Shown one piece after another: positions 44,901 to 55,090 of a DNA stretch of 64,000 bases. This stretch comes from Trissonchulus latispiculum (taxonomy: Eukaryota > Nematoda > Enoplea > Enoplida > Ironidae), in assembly GCA_030248195.1 (NCBI GenBank), contig JASAND010028271.1, positions 1-64,000 on the forward strand, given 5' to 3'. The position numbers and the translations under genes are program-made. The stretch's first letter is position 1, and each line of letters opens with the position of its first letter. The notes under the pieces are model-generated. The model did no database searches. It was given only the letters and a program-made list of their open reading frames with translations, and was not told where the DNA came from.

Positions 44901-44905
44901 GGCAT
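35768..44905 (-). CDS. Second retroelement polyprotein, lacking the OTU domain
   Basis: Collinear residue by residue with the left copy from codon 1 to about 3010, then fused to antisense sequence of the left copy's OTU region, ending at a stop at 35768. Gag, CCHC knuckle, Env with furin site, both DTG motifs, YIDD and integrase D,D,E are all present. Amino-acid differences cluster in the Arg/Asn-rich tract, just before Env, and in the linker after RNase H. From the Env signal sequence to the linker before the first protease the two copies appear identical. The 3' end of the element, including the tail, the OTU domain and the LTR, is missing. Confidence 0.93.
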   Translation of the reverse strand: MPDPAETGGGTPPNPPEQPESPPSTPPPAGPEHVALTALTKTLTEFNAVVRAQGVATAFSSVPIHHGHSSESFEEHVEKYERFCSVMNFDEWQKIHTFSSSLKGRALELFRSVPKDSRGKWTELIAEAKKIMVPPHTALHASSLMFQVKQEKGEPVADYLMRLNRYARLSFKEEDGFSDKQVELLKLRLFLFGLRTDLKNRVPPGCTTLAKAVERAQLAEGEYPGEGYPSFLEPNFRAEQDAPAAIAEAEKAVRDLKIRFEKFEAENSKKASNTGKNERSRDLPPGITCFNCNKPGHVRRECRQPGGGAYQARSQNFQSNRGSFRNSDRNRNYDNRGGQGRDNFDRGRYNDNTGNSNRERYDNRNNRNYDSRDNRNNERRDERSYDQQNRNERYRSDHRRDNGQQSDRRDQRSDLPVEMRREYGPKFAVSRSRAQEPGHYHDSPGRGRNYSGSSAYSGSDRSECYDRRPPYNRQPRSDSGSAGQYSARSVRAVSPRCMRHAKRCLTSPHFSHKVLMCRQPMICTCRPVQYEPPCILRGALTPSTVTSTDEELFIPISNSEGVKPRNYESFRETELVSETQTVAIQCELYSDKLVETIENETRTLRIFDLSLLLVPFLSIFAAIRSLRKFSTPIFWLLLGLLLSNANAQSPPDTGSSHFLADEIAKIGTVVLPRWGAVLSPAGIGVISQKTEYLALIVQLAVPPISPQWKPPEWANEEDCIDLNTGKAKTDQYCVRMINQSCPQHDFLEQEIDQIKAEYRKLYSGVLNTNFYSKLLASLCRSTPGVCTSYPPIEPGRQRHKRFIEFLLAGALGIGGIANSLSNSYHLGKLDAKVNAVEQGFHILRDEQIKITDSVRKIVHANEQVYAFLHHTVQDLTTLIIRARCSNFSYMRQIYMQLLAHIFTSSLREGLNSVMHAGLRSEITPGLVNLQTLKGIIKTHPSLRNSLLSQEPSLIYQFGKVYPIKIDFNSLRFGFMLEIPVPLEQEVRPLYAVHNLGYNSRLHGITTLAPMPDYAQRLDSGEVREIDVTECKTAPGLWFCPPNAIVTSLRAKCLQILISFSEDRVEKEFSTCKDYVKVKVLDNSTEYRTTPAGVLIRTNYTEVIVARSPSLNHVAEGERVPVPETGTLWFEHGRYLHLIIGNTILTSTLGIARTTVTLADLKETVVPAPLGRIPLHFTELSTAEYENEQARNLIQDQMKEYVHLPFVPLQLNHGLFMVIIIVVIGCIIVFWVTPCGRKFRNRIRGKCHRKPDTNAAAPVISAPSNGRRVTERFFSDDEEEAPVELGSLAVNDERIPLRPVNRSLDYDKLRKAANRCQATSKAISRDTSYASSMSDYNVKDSDASANLLSDERIDCASPTVDMSLDKKHRNERHIVRFSCQRPLEKPDSGDETTDSSLVSYSDAATSPLKRRVSHSTANAGNSQVQTRSIVGNPDRTINAHSVLMVRTVPLLMTLLILGQTVDALFDTGSLVSVMTTGLVRQLKLDAHPVEIPQYLQTANGGKCEIVGTITVPVLFHRNRESLPIHDWTFVVVDNLTVDCIIGSDFMTSFPGEISLDLGQHTITWPTLNGNSVTIPLKLPVTSRNREIHLIGTLPSRTRNHGESRANTPVLHRPLPMIFVNLNGRPIQTLVDTGANLSLMSENLVDFLKLAIQPLAHPPRAEGINGQTLKFRGIVKLPVEFYDSPGIRIEHSFLVPKGLAEDCLLGTDFLHEHGGDLNLSFHKGELSLLKAGRPPMVAKLIQQSPVTETAYRVSAMKQVVIPPYAEMTVPALVESVESLKYDGLFEPDVVKFEGNASAVQALPAMVDLRSRCVPVLMRNGTGQPVTVYENSTLGNVTPRNRVGHREPPVKYEEVVNEYGEVVKLNNRFKSNPKTSREGYHFRINSLKNIEPCSVKDLPEAMQAISFDEDSLNEIEKGQFLGLLRQNKHCFSQHSFDIGKCTIFKAHINTGDAKPIYATPYRLPVHLRQPLLEELTEMLKYGLIRPSTSPWSSPMIYVPKPGGKLRLCVDFRRVNKISDPDIYPIPRIDDIMTSLKGSKYFSTIDLSKGFNQIELDEDSKAKASFNTFHGQFEYNVLPFGLKCAPGNFQRCMERILGDLQWKKCIIYIDDILIFSKTFSEHLEIMQEVFDRLRAADLKMNPGKCHFLKKSVTYLGHIISEQGVEPLKERIQAIHDLAIPKTLKDVESFLGMCAYYAKFIKGFAHLASPLYSLKKKGVRFVWNNTHQQSFDLLKKSLVEAPVLAHPDLAKGFVLHTDASDLGLGAVLSQEQDDGKYHPVAYAARSLKKYERNYSTHDKECLAMKFGIEHFRHYLYGGPPFTLFTDHSALRWLMKHPPRNSRLARWQMTFSEYDFEIKHRNNPQLRNADGLSRNPLFADVAKGLPGEEQNGERQSVQFHQEDSDDLVAHINSVVVKGEGRESRAFQLPKISKAQAKKSVTTVRSKVSRISQQSESENSEESQPSPQKQPKIRSQVDNVSDSEHVSKPVPAGLRKKRNTCPSSTSEEELVREEFRSETGRPKRKEHAHLVFSQMFDVAVRDKSNVTLNPKSWKKLQQLQAEDLLLGEIIEYKVNKNLPSNFNRAVRIAALSEHCDMRDGVLVHLERFRDTVLEVLAVPESLRSEALAACHDSPYAAHGGCNKTSFRLAEHFWWPGMHADAKQWVKSCPRCQKRKGPPKNPKALLRHAPLPVEPFERVHCDLMDISKASKSGMKHILSFIDAFSKYVIAVPIKNKRAYTIAQTFLEFIVLQYGSPKELVSDQGKEFVAALNKEICALVQTRKLETTRYHPAANGQVERWHRTLLDMLSTVTENHLEWDNMVPFCQFAYNTSVNATTGETPHYLLHAWDPVLPSATNVAIPTDRKYAGFDYVNNATEALQLAWSLAREKTGAAQETQDRNYNRNAVEPTFRVGDLVMIKASNVAKKDQVYKLLDKRVGPYRIDKIFGCVAEVYPAGNRRAKRIKVQFNNMVPCVEPRVITAPMHQHEEDSTDTSDQSECEISKLPDSGQSVPKKDSPIEPPVQKPFFLGGGVPSPKFTIFRIRHNGSFQPSGS

Positions 44906-45158
44906 TCTTAAAATTACGTGAAATTATCTTACCTAACTAAACAACTAGATTACCAAACAATGTTATTATTACTTCACCAATTATTCGTTACACACACAAT
45001 TACACCTCGATTGTTGTCAAAGAAGTGAGTTCTTTTTGGAAAAAATAAGGAGCCCAGAATTTTTCAGAGAAAACAAACTTCGGTACGTTGCAACTGATCT
45101 TTCTAAAAATTCTGTTTTAAAAACTCCAATATTTTTTCCTCCAAAGGCGGGCTCCACA

Positions 45159-46277
45159 TGTAAAGAAAAGGGTATTTGGGGGTCGTTTTATTCTCTTTTC
45201 TCTACAGATTAGACACCAGTCTAGGTAAATCCACGTCAAATACTTGCTCTAATCGTGCTATTCCCTAGTCATTCAAGGGCATATACAGGGGTCGTTCTAT
45301 GAAACTAACTAGCATTAAATCCAGATATTCGATTCACAGTTATTTACTATGTCTTAGCTCTCTGAGTCCTAGCAATCTTTCTGTTCTCTCTCTCTCTCTC
45401 ACTCTCGCTCAAACGCAGGTAAAGCCAGTTCACGCAATATTTAAATTAAATTATTAGTTTAATTGAGTAGTCACAATTATAATTATACATGAATACAAAT
45501 TATCTACAATTTTACCAATACAAGGTTACGGACATCTAGGTAGACACACAGAATACAATTTCACAGTAATCACACATCAAAGATACAAGTCCTAGCAGTG
45601 AATCAAGATGAGAGTTAAACCAACTTTTTGATAAATTCCCTCAAGTTTTGGTATATCATTGAAAGTCTCACAATTCTCGGTTTAGACCGTTAGTTACCAC
45701 CAACTTACAGATTCCAGTTACCTTGGTTATCCTTCGTCCAGTTGCGTCGTGTAGTTCCAATGACAGGTCCTCCGGAGGGGTAAAAAAGGAAGGGTGGAAT
45801 AAGGTACAAAATTGAGCAGAATCAGAGAAACGTAAAGGTATACGAGTCGTGGCTAGCCCCCGAAACACAAAGACAGAGAGCGTAGGTCAATAACAAGACC
45901 GTAACTCGAATCCAAACGTCGACAGACCGGTATGTCCCTTCCTGGGCCCTCGGTCTCAAAAAGTACAAGCTTGATAGCTTCAGACAAGTCAGACGAGAAC
46001 AGAATTCACAACCACTTCGCAGGGCAGCTCAACCACGACTGATTTGAAATTTGGGAAAATTTTGGAGTTTGGGGAAGACCTGTCAATCAAAAGGTGTGTG
46101 ACGTGTAAGGCGGAGCTTGCGGCTCCCTTTCGTGTAGTGCGTTTCTCGTGTGTGTGTGTTATCATACGTCACTTCTCTGTGACGTATGAACCCAGCTCAC
46201 GGGGTGAAGTTGGCTCCCCAAATTCCCAAACTTGTACGCATTAACCCCACTTAGCTTCCTGGGGAGATAAGTCCCCA
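45159..46277 (-). repeat. Probable 5' LTR of the right retroelement
   Basis: Reverse-oriented counterpart of 24697-25794 with the same start (TGGGGACTTATCTCCCCAGG) and end (CTTTACA followed by TGTGGAGCCCGCC). The body has many substitutions and indels relative to the left LTR, in contrast with the near-identical coding arms. It contains a CT-rich run near 45381-45410. Confidence 0.6.
46163..46188. promoter_or_regulatory. Inverted CRE-like palindrome in the right LTR
   Basis: CATACGTCAC and GTGACGTATG with a 6-bp spacer that differs from the left copy. Conservation of both halves despite surrounding divergence suggests function in LTR transcription. Confidence 0.55.
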
Positions 46278-46341
46278 AATTTTGAGCCTTTTCGTAAACA
46301 GAGCAATAAATTTCTGAGATACATTTTCTTTTGAATTTCAC

Positions 46342-47310
46342 ATGGTGATTTTTGAAACGCTGTGACTTTCGCAATTTTGGTAGTTGGAAAGAGCTTTATA
46401 CATCGTTTTAAAGCTTATGATCTGTACATTCACATGAGTTTACGAAATCCAGCAAAATTAGTAAAAATTTTCTGACATACTGACATCTGACAGGCTGAAT
46501 AGAGACCAAAATTTTTGAACATCGATTTCTCAAAACTAATTTATTCTTGTGCCATGATATGAAGGACATGAGCCAAGGGACGCCTTTTTGGATTTGGCTC
46601 AACACGTCTCAATGCTCCAGAAAATTCAGCAAATGTACTGTAACACGAGATTTCGCAACTTTGTATTCAGTTTTCTCGCAGCTGGAGATCTTTCAGCTCA
46701 AACCAAAAAAAATGTCCCTCCGCAATAGTGCGAATTTTTCATCCAGCCAAAAACCACGCGAATCCATGGAGTAGTCTTTGAGAAATCGATGTTCAAAACA
46801 AAGTAATCGCAGTTTTGCCAAAATGGTTATTCGCCCAAATCTCTAGCTACAAGCAACTAATACCAGCTAATAGGCATTAAGAAAATGTGCAATTAGACCA
46901 TTTATCAGATTGAGCAAAGAGAAGACAGGATTGTCTATAAGATTTGGCAATAATTTTGAAAAAACTGATTTCCTTGAAATTTACCATTTTTTTACCCCAA
47001 AAAGTCGTTTTTGGCTTATACGTACTGTCTTAACAACTGCGGAGACAGCTCAAAGGTTATGTAAGCAAAATGTTCACTTTCCTCCTTCCATCCATAACAA
47101 CCAATCCGGTCTCTCGTTTACCAACTGGGAGTCTAAGGCCAAAAACCCAAAACATTCTTATAGATTTTGGCCTAAGAATATGGGACTTGTCCCAGTATGT
47201 TGAAGAGTACCAAAATAACATATTTTGAAAGTTCATTCTGAAAATTCCATTTACATAAAGAATTGAGCCTGTAAGGTCAAATTTACACAAAACGAAATAC
47301 CAGCACCTTA
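46342..47310 (+). mobile_element. Left-truncated copy of the TA-target MITE
   Basis: Nearly collinear with 22822-23779 and ends with the same ATACCAGCACCTTA terminus. The first 36 bp, including the left TIR, are missing, and the break coincides with the outer edge of the retroelement palindrome. From about 46765 rightward it also forms the outer part of the left arm of the next palindrome. Confidence 0.75.
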
Positions 47311-47907
47311 AACAACTAAAAATCCTAAAAAAACACTCCAAAATTGGAGAAGCTTCTTTTTTTTTTACTCTTCAAAACCCTGTCTTTCCCAGAACATCTA
47401 AAAAACATTCTGAAAAAAAAAAATTTCATTCCGCTGTAGGAGATTTTCACCTCTATTTTTGACTCCCCTGGGGTCTGCCACCTCTCCACCCCTGGTTTTG
47501 GCATTTTTGGTCAAGTTTTTAATTAAATTTTCGTCACCACCGTATTTTTGGTCAAAACTGTGTATTTTAAGTGCTCGAACGGATTATACAGTTTTTCTTA
47601 AGCTTATAGCAGAGAAATACAGCATTTTGCCACATTTTGGCAATTTTAGACCAGTATAGAACTTTTTGATATTCACGAGAAACCAGCTAAAACTACTTGT
47701 TCGGGGGCGGAATATTAGTGAAGGCAATTTTTTAACCCAATTAAACGTAGGTCCACGTTACCGTAAAATGACCTATTTTAAACAGTTTTATCCTCAAATA
47801 CTCACACGAATTAAAGTCCGTTTTCATAGAGTAGGGTCTCACCGGGTCGAGTAGGAAAATATCAACATACGCAATTAAAACTGCAATACATTTATTTCTA
47901 TACGCAC

Positions 47908-48012
47908 TTTTTGATTACACGATTTCACGTCCAAAGGTTAGTTTGATATCGGGACCCAAGCATCTCGCCGGCTTCTTCAAATGTTGGTATCGTTGCGTTA
48001 AAATACTCATCT
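47908..48012 (-). pseudogene. Inverted decayed copy of a GDE1 exon
   Basis: The reverse complement keeps an acceptor (TTTTCAG at 48013-48019) and a GTGCGT donor-like end at 47907. It reads the beginning of the exon at 55091-55196 (ATIPTFEEA), then diverges with a frame-breaking change in the middle. It lies on the opposite strand to the other GDE1 exons, so it cannot belong to the same transcript. Confidence 0.75.
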
Positions 48013-50189
48013 CTGAAAACATTTATCAGCACAAGACGATTGGAAGCCCGAGTTCTGTTGGCGAAAAGTTGTAATCGTCTAATAGGAGGTCAAGGTTTGC
48101 AAAAACAGCAAAAGAAATCGTGCCGTTTATAGTCAAGCGGGAAAAAACCTACTTTCAGATTTTTAGCCAGAACTTTTATCGGCTTGAGATATTGAAAACA
48201 ATACAGGCAAGTTGGCCTAGTCGTAAGCTTTCTTATGAGCTATATGTAGAACATATCTCTAGACCGCTCCGCTTTCAATGAGAAACCTTCTCCTTTTTGT
48301 GCGGGTTGAATTTTAATGTGCGAAAACCCAATTTCGAAAATTTTTGAGCAAGTTGCTATGAGCATTTATAACCGTTCCAAATAAAAGAGCGGGTTTTTTT
48401 TAGTCTCTCTGCATCAAAATATATTAGTTTTTGTTTCCAAATATTCAGGTCATAATAAAGTTTTGAAATTTTTTTTAAAAAAGTGTTTATTTTCGGTAGT
48501 TTGAGCATATCCTATCGTCTAGAAAAAGTTTTCCTTGCATCAAATATAAAAAGTAATAAATTGAAATTTTGGCTTGAAAATGCACATGTTTTCCGAGTTC
48601 GACCAAATGGTCAACGAACTCCGAAAATTTACGCAAATTTAACCTATAGCCAAACCAAATGTATGCATTGTTTGCTCTTCAATGGTTAGAAAAATATTCA
48701 ATTTTGAAAAAGTGGGTTTTCCAAAAAGTGGAATTTTCTCGCCAATTTCAGCCGCACGTGGAGGTTGAGTAGTGCAGCAACAACATGAAGCGCAACAGAT
48801 CTTGCCAACGTGTACGGCTTTTTGTCTGGGTCTCTGTTTTTCAGGCAAGCCACTTTGATGGACCTAACAAATTTTCGAAAAATTTCAAGTCCCAAAATTT
48901 GCAGGAAGCGTTTTTACAGCTTCTAGGGTTACTTTTGATGTCACATAGCTACTGTATATTCATACCGGCAAGCCCAATTGCCGAGCTCACAGCTTTGCAG
49001 GTTTTTTCCCGCCAAGTAGGTTCTCTCATTGGCAAGGAAGTCAGGCGCCAAAGTTGGCAGGTGAGTGCTGTTGAAGTACAGTACGGTTTGACTAGCAACA
49101 GATATATAAGTTGCAATCGTCTCGCACCGAAGAGCAAAATACAGTGGCTCTTCCTTCATTGGCAGGCGTGTTATTAGACATGCAGTCATAGAGTGCTGCT
49201 GCCCAAGCCTTTCCATTAACTAACAGTATATATGCAGTTTCGTTGCGCTACATACAAGACGTTGCAATCGTCCCAAATTTGCATTAAAAAATGCAAAACA
49301 GTATGTATTCGAAACCATGCAAATCATTTCGCCAAATTTGCCAAGTAGGAACTTTCAAGTTTGTTTTTTGCTTAAATCGACGGCATTAATATCGACGGAA
49401 TTTTCAAAGCATCTTTTGTGAAGCTTTCCATATTATAATACTTAAAGTTTAACTGAGTTTCCGAAAAATGAAAATAGATCAGATAAAATGTTCACGGAGC
49501 ATGAAAAAGTGTCACCGACATACGGCGGACAGAGGACTAGGTTTTTAAACGTTATGGGAAGGGCAGGTTACAAGTTGCGGAGGCTAAAAGCGGACTAATA
49601 TGGACAGCTTGCCAACAACCCTAATTATGAAAAATGCCAGTTATCGACAATTTCTCAGAAAATTTTATGGTTTGTCAGCATGATCTCAGTAAAATTATGC
49701 AGTCGTGCTCCTTATACAACTTAATAATACACGTACATATCAACTGCTTTTCGCATCAACTTAATACAAAATTCTGCTGACAGTGCAGAAAACACTGTGA
49801 ACATTCTACACAGAATCGCATTGTTTACTTGGAATATAAGTTATTGTACCGTCACATTTCTTTGCTTGGAAATGTATTGGCGCGGAGTGGATGATACGCT
49901 ATGGACAGCTGCTGGAGCAACCCAGGTATTTCGGCTACTCATGCGGTTACTCAGCCTCCACAGCCACACATGCATCCGAGTCTATGTTGTATTAGGTTAC
50001 AGTAACGCAGCTTTGACTCTACTTTATTATTGAGCACAACTACATCATTATGTTGTAATAGCTGCAAGTCGCGTTGACAAATTGTTAAACTGGGTTAGTG
50101 AAGGATTTTTTTGATTCGGAGCATTTTTATCCTTGCCATACCGGCATTTTTAGTGTAGGCCCCGTCCCACCCCACTTTTTTAGACGTCT

Positions 50190-52640
50190 CTGACGTGTCA
50201 AAAAATTAGGTTTTTGAGGTCAAATTTTCAAAAAGTTTCCCGCAATTTTTTAGCTAATTTATGGACTCGGCGTTGTAAGCTTAAAAACAGCGATTTTTGC
50301 GTGTTTACCTTTAAAATGCTAATTTCCCGCTAAAACTCTAGGTATATTTGTTACCTTGCCGCCCCACCACTTTTCGGAGTTTCGACTTATTTTTGTAGGG
50401 GGGGGGGCGCACCCACTTATATTTACACCTGGCTCGCTCCACCACTTTTTCGGAAGCCTGACCCCATTTTACTCGGGGGGGGCGCAACTCACTTTTTCCC
50501 GCCACTTTTTTGAGCTTCCCACTCCTAGCGGTGCCCAGAAACTGCCAAATTTTTAGATTTTTGGTCAATTTAGCAAAATTATCCGGCCTCGCCGGAAATT
50601 ACGGTAAAAGCTTTTTTGGTGCTAAAACTTGAATTTCTGAGCATTTTAGCATATTACAGCAGTGTATGTGAAAAACAGGCTTGGTATACAGCATTTAGCA
50701 CATTTTATTCTCTCTCACTTTTCTATCTCCTTAGTGGGGGGCGACCCCCCCACTTAATTTTGCCTAAAATGTCCCAGGAAGCCCTCCCCCACTGGTATGT
50801 ATGTATGTATGTATATTTTGAGCTTTGAACGTTCTAATGAATTCAATGCCTCTAATGGATTCAAAAACCAACTTATAATTTAAATTAGAGTGATGCGACA
50901 GTTGACGAATTATAGATACGATACACCTAAATTTCCTTCACCCATCTATTCAAAATTGGTGCAATTAAAGAGCTTTGTGCTAAAATGCGAAACCATTTAA
51001 AAATTCTCGTTTTTCTTGATATCTGTGATCAAATGAGTAGGCGAAGACTATTGAATGAAAGCCTTAGCAATCTAGCTTATTCCTGGCAATTTCTTATGGG
51101 TAGGCTTCATTGGGAGCCCATCGCGGGAGTCATACTTTAAGAAATTGTTTCCAATTTTGCGGGTTTTTAGGTATAAACTGCTAAAAACTGACTAATTTTA
51201 GGTGTCTTTAAGTTAAAAATAGTGAAGATTTAGATGCAGCTGCCATGTTTACTGACAGGTAAAGCATGATGGCCTGGATTGTTAGTTTATTTTGTAAGGC
51301 TCAACGAGATTGTTGGTCAACGGTCTTAAAAGTGTTGATCAGGTGCCGTTGCAGAAACGTTATTACTAATGCAGCAGCATTATTTATAATCAAAACTCCT
51401 GACAGAACCAACAAATTTTGGCGTTTACGGTACCAATTCGAGGAGCCCCCATAAATTCCGACCTCCCTCCCATAACCCCAAAAATTGCCACATTTTACCA
51501 TTTTTACCTAAATCTTCACTATTTTAACTTAAAAGACACCTAAAATTAGTCAGTTTTTAGCAGTTTATACACAAAAACCCGCAAAAATTGGAAACAATTT
51601 CTTAAAGTATGACTCCCTTATTGATGGGCTCCCAATGAAGCCTACCCATAAAAAATTGCCAAGGAATAAGCTAGATTGCTAAGGCTTTCATTCAATAGTC
51701 TTCGCCTACTCATTTTGATCACAGATATCAAAGAAAACGAGGAATTTTTAAATGGTTTCGCAGCCTTAGCACAAATACTTAATTGCACACCAATTTTGAA
51801 TAGATCAGGTGAAGGAGAATTTAAGGTGTATCGTATCGTATATAATTCGTCAACTGGCATCACTCTAATTTAAATTATAAGTTGGTTTTGAATCCATTAG
51901 AGCGTTCATTGAATTCATTAGAACGTTCAAAGCGCTTCAAAATACATACATACATACATACATACAGTGGGGGAGGGCTTCCTGGGTTTATTTTAGGCAA
52001 AATTAAGTGGGGGGGTCGCCCCCCACTAGGGGGGAGGTAGAAAAGTGGGGGGGGGAAATAAAATGTGCTAAAAATGCTGTATATAGCCTGTTTTTCACAT
52101 ACACTGCTGTAACTATGCTTAAAATGCTCAAAAATCAAGTTTTAGCACCAAAAAAGGCGACTTTTTACCATAAATTTCCGGCGAGGCCGGAATAATTTTG
52201 CTAAATTTGACCAAAAATCCTAAAAATTTGGCAATTTCTGGGCACCTTAGGGTGGGAAGCTCAAAAAAGTGGCGGGGAACCCAAAAAGTGGGTTGCGCCC
52301 CCCCAGTAAAATAAGTCCAGGCTTCCGAAAAGTGGTGGAGCGAGCCCAAGGTGTAAATATAAGTGGGTTGCGCCCCCCCCCCAGTAAAATAAGTCCAGGC
52401 TTCCGAAAAGTGGTGGGGCGAGCCCAAGGTGTAAATATACCTAAATTTTTAGCGGAAAATTAGCATTTTTAAGGTAAACACGCAAAAATCGCTGTTTTTA
52501 AGCTTACAATAAACTTATAAGTCCATAAATTAGCTAAAAATTGAGAAACTTTTTGAAAATTTGACCGCAAAAACCTAATTTTTTGACACGTCAGGGCGTC
52601 CCCAAAAAAGTGGGTGGGACGGGGCCCCAGCCCTCTCCCC
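50190..52640. repeat. Inner repeat with TTCCGGCNNNGCCGGAA hairpin and G-rich AGTGGGG blocks
   Basis: The two inner arm segments (about 50190-50860 and 51900-52640) contain the hairpin TCCGGCctcGCCGGA or its complement, GGGGGGGCGC-type tracts, repeats of an AGTGGTGG(A/G)GCGAG unit in the right arm, and a (GTAT/ATAC)n run. A third partial copy lies at 57170-57480, outside the palindrome, so this is a dispersed family. Confidence 0.65.
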
Positions 52641-55090
52641 ACTAAAAATGCCAGTATAACAAGGATAAAAATGCTCCGAATCCAAAAAATCCTTCACTAA
52701 CAGTTTAACAATTTGTCAGCACGACTTTGCAGCTATTACTAACTATAATGATGTAGTTGTGCTCAATAATAAAGTAGAGTCAAAGCTGCGTTCGCGCTAA
52801 CTTAATACAACATAGACTCGGATGCATGTGTGGCTGTGGAGGCTGAGTAACCGCATGAGTAACCGGAAATATGGGTTGCTCAGCGAAGCTGGTCCATAGC
52901 GTATCATCCACTCCACATATGACATATACGATTAAGATATACATTCTTCAGCTTTCCAAGCAAAAGCAAGCGCGACGATTTTGAAATATTATAACTTATA
53001 TTCCAAGTAAACAATGCAGTTCTGGTAGGAAGGTGTTCACGGTGTTTTTCTGCACTGTCAGCGCAGAATTTTGTATTAAGTTGATGCGAAAAGCAGTTGA
53101 CATTATGTACGTGTATTATTAAGTTGTATAATAAGGAGCACGACTGCATATTTGCAGGATCATGCTGACAAACCATAAAATTTTCTGAAGAATTGTCGAT
53201 AGCAACTGTCTGGGCATTTTTCGCGAATAAGGGTTGTTGAGCGAAGCTGGTCCATATTAGTCCGCTTTTAGCCTAGTCTTCCTGGCTTTTGTAACCTGCC
53301 CTTCCCATAACGTTTAAAAACCTAGTCCTCTGTCCGCTTAAAACCTAATGTCACAGGTATTGCATTTTTCATGCTCCATCGGAGCATTTTTATCCTTGTC
53401 CTATTTCATTTTCAAGGCTCAGTTAAACTTAAGTGAACATGTTATAATATGGAAGCTTCACAAAAGATGCTTTGAAAATTCCGTCAGTAATTAATGCCGT
53501 CAGTCAAAGCAAAAAACAAAGAAGCTTGAAAAGTTCCAGTTTCCTACTTGGCTCTAGAATTTGGCAGAATGATTGCATGGTTTCGAATACATACTGTTTC
53601 TACACTTGCATGCAAAATTTGGAGACGATTGCAACTTATACGTCTTGCTAGCTATAGGCCGTGCTGTATGTATGTACTTCCGCAGCGCAACGAGATGCAA
53701 AATATATACTGTTAGTTAATGGAAAAACTTAAGGCACTCAGCAGCACTCTATATTGCATGGCAACCAGATGCTCTTTATACTGCCAATGAAGGAAACTTA
53801 TATGACACGATTTCTAATGCTCTTCCGCAGTTATGTGCAAAATTTCAGACGATTGCAACTTATATATCTGTTGCTAGTTATAGGCCGTGCTGTACTTCAA
53901 CAGCACTCACCTGTAGCGCAACCTGATGAAAACTTCCTTGCTAATGAAGGAAACCTATAGTCAAGCGGGAAAAAACCTACTCGCCAATGAGGGGAAAACT
54001 CACCTCCTTTGTGGGCTTACCGGTATGAGCTATATACGATTTTAATAGCCTATCTTGAAGAGCATCAAAAATAACCCTAGAAGCTGTATTATTGTCGCTG
54101 CTTCCCTGCAAATTTTTTGGGACTTTGAAATTTTCGAAAATTTTGGTTCGTCCAAGCGCCGAAATTTGGCAAACTTTGCCTGGCCACCCTGAACTACTGG
54201 AAAGACCTAGACCAAAGCGGATTGTATGTACGTTGTAGGGCATCTGTTGCGCTTCATGATGATATATGTCACACTGCTCTAACCCCTCCGGTGCGACTTG
54301 GGGGTAGCCTGGAGTTGGCGGGGAAAAACCCACATGCGGGAAAAACCCACTTTTCAAAATTGAATATTTTTCTAACCATTAGCAGGAAACGTCAAACTAA
54401 TGCATACATTTGTTTAATAGAGCCTATAGGTTAAATTTGCGTAGGTTTTACCTGGGTTCGTTCTGTTATTTGGTGGTCCAGGGGGTCGGACTCGGACATG
54501 GTGCCATTTCAAGCCAAAATTTCAATTTTGGCCAAAAAAGCTTTTTTGCTTTAAACTGGATCTAGTTTGGCTCTAAATGCAGGAAAAAACTTTTTCTAGA
54601 CGATAGGATGCTCAAACTGCCGAAAATAAACACTTTTTAAAAAAATTTCAAAACGCATTATGACCTGAATATTTAACAAAAACTAATATATTTTGATGCA
54701 GTTATACTAAAAACAACCCGCTCTTTTATTTGGAACGGTTAGAAATGCTCCTGGCAACTTGCCAAAAAAATTTTCGAGGTGGGTTTTTCGCGCATTGGGG
54801 TTTTTCCCGCCGGTTTGGGACAAGTTTTCTCATTAACGGAGCAGTCTAGAGATATGTTCTACATATAGCTCATAAGAAAGCTTACGACTAGGCCTAGCTG
54901 CCTGTATTGTTTTCAATATCTCAAGCCAGTAAAAGTTCTGGCTAAAAATCTGAAAGTAGGTTTTTTCCCGCTTGACTATATACGGCACGATTTCTTTTGC
55001 TGTTTTGCAAACCTCTACAAAATATTAGACGATTACAACTTTTCGATAGCTGAACTCGGGCTAATCGTGCTATGCTGGTCATGTTTTCAG

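Larger units (their letters stand above)
24640..46340. mobile_element. 21.7-kb palindrome of two env-bearing LTR retroelements joined tail to tail
   Basis: The left copy reads rightward (LTR-like 24697-25794, polyprotein from 26039). The right copy reads leftward (LTR-like 46277-45159, polyprotein from 44905). Homologous arms run from about 24640 to 35080 and from about 46340 to 35865. The 35085-35850 stretch, coding the polyprotein C terminus with its OTU domain, is present once. Neither copy has a 3' LTR. The coding arms are nearly identical and the LTR-like regions are clearly diverged. Sequence similarity continues about 50 bp beyond the presumed LTR start, so flanking DNA is inside the palindrome too. 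Confidence 0.9.

Noticed and set aside
48785..49177. 130-codon open frame in the left arm of the GDE1 palindrome
   Set aside because: The partner segment in the right arm has stops and shifts at matching places, and the composition is non-coding-like.
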